Made by a program: the position numbers and the translations under genes. Below the pieces are notes generated by a model. The model was not told the origin of the DNA and made no database searches. It saw only the letters and a program-made list of their open reading frames with translations. A stretch of 6,253 bases of DNA from Deltaproteobacteria bacterium (lineage in GTDB: Bacteria > Desulfobacterota > Desulfarculia > Desulfarculales > Desulfarculaceae): the NCBI GenBank assembly GCA_021815655.1, contig JAKAGJ010000144.1:1-6253 (forward strand). The letters run 5' to 3'. Each line of letters opens with the position of its first letter. The first letter of the stretch is position 1. Shown here one piece after another: positions 1 through 5,651 of the stretch.

Positions 1-132
1 GCCCAGCTCCTTCATCTCCGCCCGGATCTCACGATTACCTCATTGCGTGGAAATGTCGATACCCGCCTGCGCAAAGCTCTCGAGGGCCCAGATGATGCGA
101 TTGTTCTGGCCGGGGCCGGGCTGGTTGCCCTG
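1..132 (+). pseudogene. hemC: Internal fragment of hydroxymethylbilane synthase (HemC)
   Basis: The frame open from the left edge reads AQLLHLRPDLTI, then LRGNVDTRLRK, then DDAIVLAGAGL. This matches the central part of porphobilinogen deaminase, roughly E. coli HemC residues 135-177. There, the arginines of the RGNVxTRLxK motif help hold the dipyrromethane cofactor and growing chain, and the DAIxLAxAGL strand follows. HemC joins four porphobilinogens into hydroxymethylbilane in the cytoplasm. The recognisable homology stops at about position 123-132. The expected continuation (a KRLGL-like segment, the PAVGQGALGIE region and the C-terminal domain carrying the cofactor cysteine) is absent from all three forward frames. 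Without it the protein could not work, so I call it a remnant or chimeric end. Its 5' part lies outside the window. Family identification is strong; whether the break is biological is unknown. Confidence 0.72.
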
Positions 133-1491
133 GTCTTCCGCGGCCAACCCAAGGCCGAACCAGGGGAAAGCGGGCGCATCCCCGGCCTGTTCGGAGTGGG
201 CTTTTTTTGCGCATTGCTCAGCGCTCCCTTCGCCGGCCTTCTCAACGAATCAACCAATCAAATCAAGCTCATTTCCCTGGCGCTGGTGCTGGCCGGGCTG
301 CTGGGCCTGGCCATCTGGTCGGCGCGCAAACAGCACGGCTGGCGCGTCCTAGACCCCTTCCTGGGCGTGGGTTGCGGCTTCGGGGTCTGCCTGGCCCTCC
401 TGGCCCCCTTCCGCTACTGGGGCCTGAGCCCCCACTTCCTGCTGCGCTTCTGGCCCCTGTGCCTGGGTCTGGCCCTGGCCGGGCTCCTGGTCTGGGGCTT
501 CTGGCGGCGCCGGGTGGAGGGGCCGCCCCCGCTGGGGCCCGACCGCTCCAGCCTGGTGCTGGTCCTGGGCGGCCTGGCCCTCTTGCTGACCGGCTTCAGC
601 GTGCCGGTGCTGGCCGGCAGCCCCTGCACCATCGGTGGCGAGGGTCGCTACTACCCGGTGGCCTTCCTGGGCCTGGGCCTTTTCCTGTCCGCCCTGTTCT
701 GCGGCCTGGCCTCGCGGCGGGCGGCGGTGGCCATGCTGGGGGTGCTGGTGGTGCTGGGCATCATGGGCAACAACTACAATGGCGACTACTTCCGCCAGGC
801 CGGCCGCCAGATGGACGAGCTGGCCTGGCAGATGCACTGGCGGGCCCCGGCGCTCAAGCCCCAGACCGTGGCGGTGCTCAAGCCGGAGCGCCTGGAGCGC
901 CTGACCATCGACAACCATTTCAAGGGGTTCGTCAACGCGGTCTACGGCCGTCACGAGTTGGCCGGCCTGGTGGTGCGCGACAAGAAGGGCAACGCCCACC
1001 TGCAAACCATCCTGGACGGGGTGGAGTACGTGGAGCTTTTCGGCCGGCATATCAGCCTGGCCGACGTGCTGGTCTTCTGGGGGCCGGAAGGCGGGCGCTG
1101 CATGTGGGCCATCAGCCCCCAGACCCCCCTGAACCAGCGGGACGACCCGCAGGTGCGCATCCTGCAACCGGTCTCCAAGGAGTCGCTGATCCTGGCCCAG
1201 CCGGCCGGGCCCCCGCCGCCGGCCTCCATGTTCGGCCCGGACCCCGGGCAAGATTGCTGGTGCTACTACTTCGAGAAGGCCGACCTGGCCCGCCAGACCC
1301 AGGACTGGCCGGCCGCGGCCGCCCTGTGGGAGCAGGTCCGGGCCAAGGGGCTCGCCCCTGCCGACCCGCGGGAGTGGGAGCCCTTCCGCCAGGCCCTCCA
1401 GGCCCTGGGCCGCCAGGAGGAGGCCCGGGAGCTGACCCGGGCCCTGGAGGCAGCCCCGCCCAAGCCGCCCCGACCCGCACCGGGAGGATAG
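1..1491 (+). CDS. Multi-pass membrane protein with TPR-like C-terminus, fused in frame behind a HemC fragment; 5' end unresolved
   Basis: The frame is open from the window edge to the TAG at 1489-1491. A TTG at 43 could be a start, but it has no ribosome binding site and lies inside the HemC-like motif; GTG 196 or TTG 214 are weak alternatives. Numbering from the TTG at 43 (482 residues), hydrophobic segments fall near 48-68, 75-92, 104-123, 134-154, 170-191, 203-223 and 227-242. A soluble region of about 225 residues follows, ending in a helical stretch (about 407-467, CYYFEKADLAR onward) that looks like one or two TPR units, then a Pro-rich tail. This layout recalls the C-terminal half of large bacterial membrane glycosyltransferase-like proteins (GT-C type) with an extracytoplasmic TPR tail. 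The N-terminal half, where such enzymes carry the catalytic acidic loop, is not present, so activity cannot be claimed. Cell location is presumably the inner membrane. Its tight junction with the ArnE-like gene supports a role in lipid-linked glycan handling (inference). Confidence 0.6.
   Translation, partial: AQLLHLRPDLTITSLRGNVDTRLRKALEGPDDAIVLAGAGLVALVFRGQPKAEPGESGRIPGLFGVGFFCALLSAPFAGLLNESTNQIKLISLALVLAGLLGLAIWSARKQHGWRVLDPFLGVGCGFGVCLALLAPFRYWGLSPHFLLRFWPLCLGLALAGLLVWGFWRRRVEGPPPLGPDRSSLVLVLGGLALLLTGFSVPVLAGSPCTIGGEGRYYPVAFLGLGLFLSALFCGLASRRAAVAMLGVLVVLGIMGNNYNGDYFRQAGRQMDELAWQMHWRAPALKPQTVAVLKPERLERLTIDNHFKGFVNAVYGRHELAGLVVRDKKGNAHLQTILDGVEYVELFGRHISLADVLVFWGPEGGRCMWAISPQTPLNQRDDPQVRILQPVSKESLILAQPAGPPPPASMFGPDPGQDCWCYYFEKADLARQTQDWPAAAALWEQVRAKGLAPADPREWEPFRQALQALGRQEEARELTRALEAAPPKPPRPAPGG
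1482..1487 (+). promoter_or_regulatory. Shine-Dalgarno site fixing a TTG start
   Basis: GGGAGG lies inside the last codons of the preceding gene, six bases before the TTG at 1494. No ATG or GTG stands in that frame near the predicted first membrane helix, so this site decides the start of the small membrane protein and suggests translational coupling to the gene before it. Confidence 0.6.
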
Positions 1492-1493
1492 CC

Positions 1494-1871
1494 TTGACCA
1501 CCGTAGGCTCTTGGATATTGTTGCTGTTTTGCGCCGCGCTCCAGGCCGGGGCCAACCTGCTCTTTCGCGGGGGGCTCCTGCAGGGCGGGGGCCTGCCGGA
1601 TCAGGTGCCGGGCATCCTGCGCGGCCTGCTGGGGCTCTTGCGCCAGCCCCTGTTCGTGGTGGGCGTGGTTTCCTATGTTCTGGCGGCCCTGGTATGGATG
1701 AAGATCCTGGCGGCGGAGCCCATCACCCTCTGCTACCCCCTGCTGGTAAGCTTCACCTTTCTGTTCGTGACCATGGGCGGGGCCTGGTTCTTCCGCGAGC
1801 CCCTGGGGGTCGCCAAGGTGGTGGGCCTGGCCGTAATCGTGGTGGGCATCCTGGTGGTGAGCAAGAGCTGA
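1494..1871 (+). CDS. Small four-helix EamA/SMR-family protein, ArnE/ArnF-like flippase subunit
   Basis: The product has 125 residues with four hydrophobic helices near 5-25, 52-70, 76-97 and 105-122, the size and layout of one small-multidrug-resistance-type unit. The stretch EPITLCYPLL, followed by a helix and FREPLG, matches the conserved centre of EamA/ArnE proteins (E. coli ArnE has VPVGIAYPML and WHEPVS at these places). ArnE and ArnF form the inner-membrane flippase that moves undecaprenyl-phosphate-aminoarabinose to the periplasm. Helix 1 carries Gln17 where EmrE has its proton-coupling Glu14, and Arg25 aligns with EmrE Lys22; lack of that glutamate fits lipid-sugar flipping better than proton-driven drug export. 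The start is TTG with a good ribosome binding site, two bases after the preceding stop. A partner subunit is not visible here. Family is confident; substrate is inference. Confidence 0.8.
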   Translation: MTTVGSWILLLFCAALQAGANLLFRGGLLQGGGLPDQVPGILRGLLGLLRQPLFVVGVVSYVLAALVWMKILAAEPITLCYPLLVSFTFLFVTMGGAWFFREPLGVAKVVGLAVIVVGILVVSKS

Positions 1872-1889
1872 GGACCCCGCGCCACCCGG

Positions 1890-1910
1890 GCCCCGGGCCG
1901 CCCCCGGGGC
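1890..1910 (+). terminator. GC-rich hairpin after the ArnE-like gene, possible weak terminator
   Basis: GCCCCGGG at 1890-1897 pairs perfectly with CCCGGGGC at 1903-1910 around a 5-base loop. An alternative longer fold pairs CGCGCC at 1878-1883 with GGCGCG at 1908-1913. The hairpin begins 18 bases after the stop codon, but no T-run follows, so it is not a classical intrinsic terminator. It may pause transcription, protect the upstream mRNA 3' end, or simply reflect GC content. Confidence 0.35.
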
Positions 1911-1919
1911 GCGCGGAGC

Positions 1920-1948
1920 TTGACTGGGGCTGCCGCCAAAGGTAATGT
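1920..1948 (+). promoter_or_regulatory. Candidate sigma70-type promoter for the sugar operon
   Basis: TTGACT at 1920-1925 (five of six bases of the -35 consensus) is followed by a 17-base spacer and TAATGT at 1943-1948 (three of six for -10). The optimal spacing, the locally AT-richer stretch 1936-1998 and the position upstream of the first sugar gene favour it. Transcription would start near 1955, leaving a leader of about 60 bases. The poor -10 makes this tentative. Confidence 0.4.
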
Positions 1949-2013
1949 AGTCGGGCCGGTGGGCGGACGGGCTGAATAACGTTTCACCATCAATGGTTAG
2001 GCGGTGAGGGGCC

Positions 2014-3018
2014 ATGGTAAGGGTAGGCGTCATCGGTTACGGCTATTGGGGGCCCAACGTGGCCCGCAACTTCCAGGCCCTCAAGGAGACCCAGGTGGTC
2101 ATGGTCTGCGACGCGGACCCCCGGCGCCTGCGCCTGGCCGCCGAGGCCCTGCCCCAGGCCCGCATGGTCAGCGACCCCGGCGAGGTCTTCCGGGCCGGCG
2201 ACATCGACGTGGTGGCGGTGATAACCCCGGTCTTCACCCACTACGACCTGGCCCGCCAGGCCCTGGAGAGCGGCCGCCACGTCTTCCTGGAAAAGCCCTT
2301 CACCAGCACCTCGGACCAGGCCAGGCACCTGATCGACCTGGCCCAGGCCCGCGGTTTGAAGATCATGGTGGACCACACCTTCCTCTACACGCCGGCCGTG
2401 CAGCGCATCAAGGAGATGGTGAGCGGCGGCGAACTGGGGCGCATCTACTACTACGACTCCACGCGGGTGAACCTGGGGCTCTTCCAGAAGGACGTCAACG
2501 TCATCTGGGACCTGGCCCCCCACGACTTCTCCATCCTGGACCACGTCATCGCCGAGCGTCCCCAGGCCCTGGTGGCCCACGGCATGGACTTCTTCGGCCA
2601 GGACCTGGAGAAGCTGGCCTACGTCACGGTCTACCTGAGCGACAGCGTCATCGCCCACTTCAACTTCAACTGGCTCTCGCCGGTGAAGGTGCGGACGACC
2701 CTGATCGGCGGCGACAAGAAGATGCTGGTCTGGAACGACCTGGAGGCCGACGAGAAGATTCGCGTCTATGACAAGGGAGTGCGGGTGGACACCCGCGACG
2801 ACCAGTACAGCCTCCTGGTGGAATACCGCGCCGGCGACATGTGGGCCCCGCGCCTGGAGCACCGGGAGGCCCTGCGCGCGGGCGCCGCCCATTTCGTGCG
2901 GGCCATCCTGCACGGCGAGCCCCTGATCAGCGACGGGCTGGCCGGGCTCCGGGTGGTGCAGATGCTGGAGGCCACCAACGCCTCGCTGCGCGCCGGCGGC
3001 AAGACCATAACCCTCTAG
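2014..3018 (+). CDS. Gfo/Idh/MocA-family NAD(P)-dependent sugar dehydrogenase
   Basis: The product has 334 residues, normal for the family. The N-terminal Rossmann fold shows GVIGYGYWG (GxGxxG at 8-13), an acidic strand end near VCDAD (31-35) and the hallmark EKP at 93-95, whose lysine contacts cofactor and substrate. The C-terminal alpha/beta domain has WDLAPHD at 165-171, where His170 is the likely catalytic base. Such enzymes oxidise a ring hydroxyl to a ketone; WbpB/WlbA oxidise C3 of UDP-GlcNAc-uronate. The acetyltransferase and aminotransferase just downstream are the two next steps of that type of route, so a nucleotide-sugar 3-dehydrogenase is the best reading, but the nucleotide and sugar are not shown. 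ATG 2014 is chosen because the frame has a TGA at 2005-2007; GAGGGG at 2006-2011 is a rather close ribosome binding site. It is the first gene of the operon. Confidence 0.88.
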   Translation: MVRVGVIGYGYWGPNVARNFQALKETQVVMVCDADPRRLRLAAEALPQARMVSDPGEVFRAGDIDVVAVITPVFTHYDLARQALESGRHVFLEKPFTSTSDQARHLIDLAQARGLKIMVDHTFLYTPAVQRIKEMVSGGELGRIYYYDSTRVNLGLFQKDVNVIWDLAPHDFSILDHVIAERPQALVAHGMDFFGQDLEKLAYVTVYLSDSVIAHFNFNWLSPVKVRTTLIGGDKKMLVWNDLEADEKIRVYDKGVRVDTRDDQYSLLVEYRAGDMWAPRLEHREALRAGAAHFVRAILHGEPLISDGLAGLRVVQMLEATNASLRAGGKTITL

Positions 3019-3019
3019 C

Positions 3020-3036
3020 GGCGGCCGGCGGCCGCC
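3020..3036. repeat. Short GC inverted repeat between operon genes
   Basis: GGCGGCC at 3020-3026 pairs with GGCCGCC at 3030-3036 around a 3-base loop, just after the dehydrogenase stop in the only sizeable gap (34 bases) of the operon. It could trim expression of the next gene, whose ribosome binding site (GGGAAAA, 3041-3047) is poor. In DNA this GC-rich a 7-bp stem can arise by chance. Confidence 0.25.
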
Positions 3037-3052
3037 CCGCGGGAAAACCCCC

Positions 3053-3565
3053 ATGCCCGAGCAACCCGGCCAGTTCCAGGCCATCGCCGACGACGTGGTC
3101 CTGGGCCGCGAGGTCAGGCTAGCCCGCTTCATCAATCTCTACGGCTGCAAGGTGGGCGACCACAGCAAGATAGGCGCCTTCGTGGAGATTCAGAAGAACG
3201 CCAGCGTGGGCAGGAACTGCAAGATATCCTCGCACACCTTCATATGCGAGGGGGTGGCCATCGCCGACGACTGCTTCATAGGCCATGGCGTGATGTTCAT
3301 CAACGACAATCAGCCGCGCTCGGTGAACGCCCGGGGCGAGCTGGAGGGCGAGTCCGACTGGGCCGGCCGCTTCCGCACCACCAAGGTGGAGCGGGGGGCC
3401 TCCATCGGCAGCAACGCCACCATCCTGGGGGGCGTGACCATCGGCGCCGGATCCCTGATCGGGGCTGGCAGCGTGGTCACCAGGGACGTGCCGCCGGACC
3501 AGATATGGGCCGGCAACCCGGCCCGCTTCATCCGCCCGCGCACCGGAGAAGACAGCCAGCCATGA
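3053..3565 (+). CDS. Left-handed beta-helix sugar N-acetyltransferase (WbpD/WlbB/FdtC-like)
   Basis: The product has 170 residues, made almost throughout of hexapeptide turns (VVLGRE, CKVGDHSKIG, ASVGRNCKIS, VAIADDCFIG, ASIGSNATIL, VTIGAGSLIG). These form the trimeric left-handed parallel beta-helix that binds acetyl-CoA between subunits. SHTFICEGV (60-68) and GHGVMFINDNQPR (77-89) followed by an Asp/Glu/Gly-rich loop (90-105) are the signature of the group that acetylates 3-amino nucleotide sugars (WbpD/WlbB; FdtC and QdtC are relatives). The C-terminal AGNPAR is the usual acetyl-CoA-site end. The enzyme would be cytosolic and act on the amine made by the following aminotransferase. Start ATG 3053 has a weak upstream site; its TGA overlaps the next ATG by four bases, so the two are translationally coupled. 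Family is confident; acceptor sugar is inferred from neighbours. Confidence 0.87.
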   Translation: MPEQPGQFQAIADDVVLGREVRLARFINLYGCKVGDHSKIGAFVEIQKNASVGRNCKISSHTFICEGVAIADDCFIGHGVMFINDNQPRSVNARGELEGESDWAGRFRTTKVERGASIGSNATILGGVTIGAGSLIGAGSVVTRDVPPDQIWAGNPARFIRPRTGEDSQP

Positions 3566-4668
3566 ACATCCCCTTCGTCAACCTGAAGGCCCAGTACCAG
3601 TCCATCAAGCCCGAGATCGACGCGGCCCTGCAAAGCGTGCTGGACAGCACGGCGTTTTCGGGGGGGCCCTTCGCCGCCCAGTTCGAAAAGGAGTTCGCCG
3701 CCGCCCAGGGGGCCGCCCACTGCCTGGCGGTCAGCTCGGGCACCGCCGCCCTGCACCTGGTGGGCATGGCCCTGGGGCTGGGCCCGGGCGACGAGGTGAT
3801 CATGCCCAGCAACACCTTCTTCGCCACGGCCGAGGGCGTGAGCCTGTACGGGGCCAAGCCTGTCTTCGTCGACTGCGACCCCGCCCATTACAACCTGGAC
3901 CCGGCTCGCCTGGAGGCCGCCCTGACCCCGGCCAGCAAGGCGGTCTACGCCGTGCACCTCTATGGCCAGCCCGCGCCCCTGGGGCCCATCAAGGCCTTCT
4001 GCGACACCCACGGGCTCGTCCTGGTGGAGGACTGCGCCCAGGCCCACCTGGCCACCTATGAGGGCCGGCCGGTGGGCACCTTCGGCGCGGCCGGCTGTTT
4101 CAGCTTCTACCCCGGCAAAAACCTGGGGGCCTATGGCGAGGGCGGGGCGGTGGTGACCAGCGACCCCGCACTGCACGCCAAGATGGCCGCCCTGGGCAAC
4201 CACGGATCAAGGGTGCGCTACGTGCACGAGTACGTGGGGCACAACTACCGCATGGACGGCTTCCAGGGGGCCATCCTGTCGGTCAAGCTCAAGCACCTGG
4301 AGGCCTGGACCCAGGCCCGCCAGAAGGCCGCCGACCTCTACCGCCAGCACCTGGCCGGGGTTCCCCAGATCGTCCTGCCCGCCGAGGCCCCGGGCGTGCG
4401 CCATGTCTACCATCTGTTCGTGGTGCGCGCCCAGCGCCGCGACGAGCTCAAGAAGTTCCTGGAGGAGCGCGGGGTGGGCGTGGGCATCCACTACCCCATC
4501 CCCTGCCACCAGCAGGCCCCCTACCAGGGTGGCGGCCACGCCGGCGGCGAGCTGCCGGTCTGCGAGGCCTACGCCCCCCAACTGCTCTCCCTGCCCATGT
4601 TCGCCGAGCTGGGCGAGGCGGAGATTCAACAAGTGGCAAGCCTCATCGGAGAGTTCTATGCCCAATGA
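3562..4668 (+). CDS. DegT/DnrJ/EryC1/StrS PLP-dependent sugar aminotransferase, FdtB/DesV-type
   Basis: The product has 368 residues, full length for the family. Seen in order: VNLKAQY near the N-terminus, SSGTAALH (58-65) for the PLP phosphate, the PSNTFFATAE segment (82-91), VEDCAQAH (155-162) with Asp157 binding the pyridine nitrogen, and SFYPGKNLGAYGEGG (181-195) with Lys186 as the PLP Schiff-base lysine. It moves an amino group, usually from glutamate, to a ketosugar nucleotide. The active-site block SFYPGKNLGAYGE resembles 3-aminotransferases of dTDP-sugars (FdtB, QdtB, DesV) more than WbpE, which has SFFPSKPLGCYGD as I recall it. Placed between the acetyltransferase and the epimerase, it probably aminates the 3-keto product of the dehydrogenase. 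Start ATG 3562 overlaps the preceding TGA (ATGA), with GGAGAA at 3545-3550. Reaction class is certain; substrate is not. Confidence 0.92.
   Translation: MNIPFVNLKAQYQSIKPEIDAALQSVLDSTAFSGGPFAAQFEKEFAAAQGAAHCLAVSSGTAALHLVGMALGLGPGDEVIMPSNTFFATAEGVSLYGAKPVFVDCDPAHYNLDPARLEAALTPASKAVYAVHLYGQPAPLGPIKAFCDTHGLVLVEDCAQAHLATYEGRPVGTFGAAGCFSFYPGKNLGAYGEGGAVVTSDPALHAKMAALGNHGSRVRYVHEYVGHNYRMDGFQGAILSVKLKHLEAWTQARQKAADLYRQHLAGVPQIVLPAEAPGVRHVYHLFVVRAQRRDELKKFLEERGVGVGIHYPIPCHQQAPYQGGGHAGGELPVCEAYAPQLLSLPMFAELGEAEIQQVASLIGEFYAQ
4648..4653 (+). promoter_or_regulatory. Shine-Dalgarno site of the epimerase gene
   Basis: GGAGAG sits four bases before the ATG at 4658, inside the final codons of the aminotransferase. 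It supports the start that gives an 11-base gene overlap over any later start. Confidence 0.55.
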
Positions 4669-5641
4669 GATAGCAGGCAGCAGCATCCTCATCACCGGCG
4701 GCGCCGGCTTCATAGGCTCGCACATCGCCGACCAGCTCCTGGCCGCCGGGGCCGAGCGCATCGTGCTCCTGGACAACATGCTGCGCGGCTCCCTGCGCAA
4801 CATCGAGCCGGCCCTGGCCAGCGGCAAGGTGGAGCTGGTGGAGGGCGGCATCGAGGACCAGGCCCTGGTGGACCGGCTCATGGCCGGCATGGACTACTGC
4901 TTCCACATGGCCGCCCTGCGCATCACCCGCTGCGCCGAGTTCCCCCGTGAGGCCCTGGACGTTATGTATGTGGGCGCCTTCAACGTCTTCGAGGCCTGCG
5001 TCAAGCACAAGGTCAGGAAGCTGGTGGCCGCCAGCAGCGCCTCGGTGTTGGGCACCGCCGACGAGTTCCCCACCAGCGAGCGCCACCACCCCTACAACAA
5101 CCACACGCTCTATGGCGCGGCCAAGGCGGCCAATGAGCTGATGCTGCGCTCCTTCCATGACATGTTCGGGCTGGACTACGTGGCCACGCGTTTTTTCAAC
5201 GTCTACGGCCCGCGCATGGACACCCACGGCAAGTACACCGAGGTGCTGATCCGCTGGTACAACCTGATCAAGCAGGGCAAGGCCCCCTTGATCTTCGGGG
5301 CCGGCGACCAGACCATGGACTTCGTATACGTGGAGGACGTGGCCCGCTCCTGCGTGCTGGGGCTGATCGCCGACGCCACGGACGAGGTGTTCAACGTTGC
5401 CCGGGGCGAGGAGATATCGCTCAAGCAACTCTGCCAGGCGCTCCTGGAGGTGATGGGCTCGGAGCTCACGCCTCAGCACGTGCCACTGCCGGCCGAGCGC
5501 CAGAAGGTGGAGGTGGCCCGCCGCCTGGCCGATGTCTCCAAGGCCGAGCGCCTGCTGGGCTTCAAGGCCAGCGTCTCGCTGAGGGAGGGCTTAAGCCTGC
5601 TCAAGGCCTGGCTGGACCAGGTGCCCGAGCTGAAGTGCTGA
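4658..5641 (+). CDS. NAD-dependent nucleotide-sugar epimerase (extended SDR family)
   Basis: The product has 327 residues. The Rossmann signature TGGAGFIGSH lies at 13-22, with Asp39 ending the second strand (NAD-type adenosine ribose binding). SSAS at 126-129 and YGAAK at 152-156 supply the catalytic Ser, Tyr152 and Lys156. RFFNVYGPR (178-186) and the DFVYVEDVA block (221-229) are typical of UDP-glucose 4-epimerase-like enzymes. No Asp-Glu pair follows the catalytic Ser/Thr, as in 4,6-dehydratases such as RmlB (STDEVYG), so epimerisation, most likely at C4, is favoured. The usual SVYG reads SVLG here, a conservative loss of a Tyr beside the active site. The gene overlaps the aminotransferase by 11 bases and ends 10 bases before the next gene. 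It would reset the configuration of the amino sugar or supply its precursor. Exact substrate unknown. Confidence 0.87.
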   Translation: MPNEIAGSSILITGGAGFIGSHIADQLLAAGAERIVLLDNMLRGSLRNIEPALASGKVELVEGGIEDQALVDRLMAGMDYCFHMAALRITRCAEFPREALDVMYVGAFNVFEACVKHKVRKLVAASSASVLGTADEFPTSERHHPYNNHTLYGAAKAANELMLRSFHDMFGLDYVATRFFNVYGPRMDTHGKYTEVLIRWYNLIKQGKAPLIFGAGDQTMDFVYVEDVARSCVLGLIADATDEVFNVARGEEISLKQLCQALLEVMGSELTPQHVPLPAERQKVEVARRLADVSKAERLLGFKASVSLREGLSLLKAWLDQVPELKC

Positions 5642-5651
5642 GCGGCCGACC

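Noticed and set aside
43..45. TTG 43 as the true start of the membrane protein
   Set aside because: It lies within a conserved HemC motif, has no Shine-Dalgarno sequence, and the frame is open and HemC-like upstream to the window edge.
349..1251. A 300-codon minus-strand open frame over the membrane protein
   Set aside because: The product is Gln/His/Gly-rich repetitive-looking translation expected opposite Leu/Ala/Gly-rich membrane segments in GC-rich DNA.
207..1871. A 554-codon forward open frame crossing the membrane gene and the ArnE-like gene
   Set aside because: Only its last 125 codons (from TTG 1494) make a sensible protein. The rest is Gly/Pro/Ala/Arg-rich low-complexity translation opposite a well-formed membrane protein, an effect of high GC.
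1990..3135. A 381-codon minus-strand open frame over the dehydrogenase
   Set aside because: It is an antisense shadow. Composition is skewed to Val/Gly/His/Gln with no domain motif, while the + strand has full Gfo/Idh motifs.
3562..4668. Naming the first aminotransferase wbpE
   Set aside because: Its neighbours suggest it, but the active-site block SFYPGKNLGAYGE is of the FdtB/DesV kind, so a symbol would overstate what is known.
4643..5479. A 278-codon minus-strand open frame over the epimerase
   Set aside because: Same shadow effect; no recognisable motif and no ribosome binding site, and the opposite strand is a clear SDR epimerase.
4658..5641. Reading the SDR gene as a 4,6-dehydratase (PseB, RmlB or LegB type)
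   Set aside because: The Asp-Glu or equivalent dehydratase residues after the catalytic Ser/Thr are absent (SSASVLG), so an epimerase fits better.
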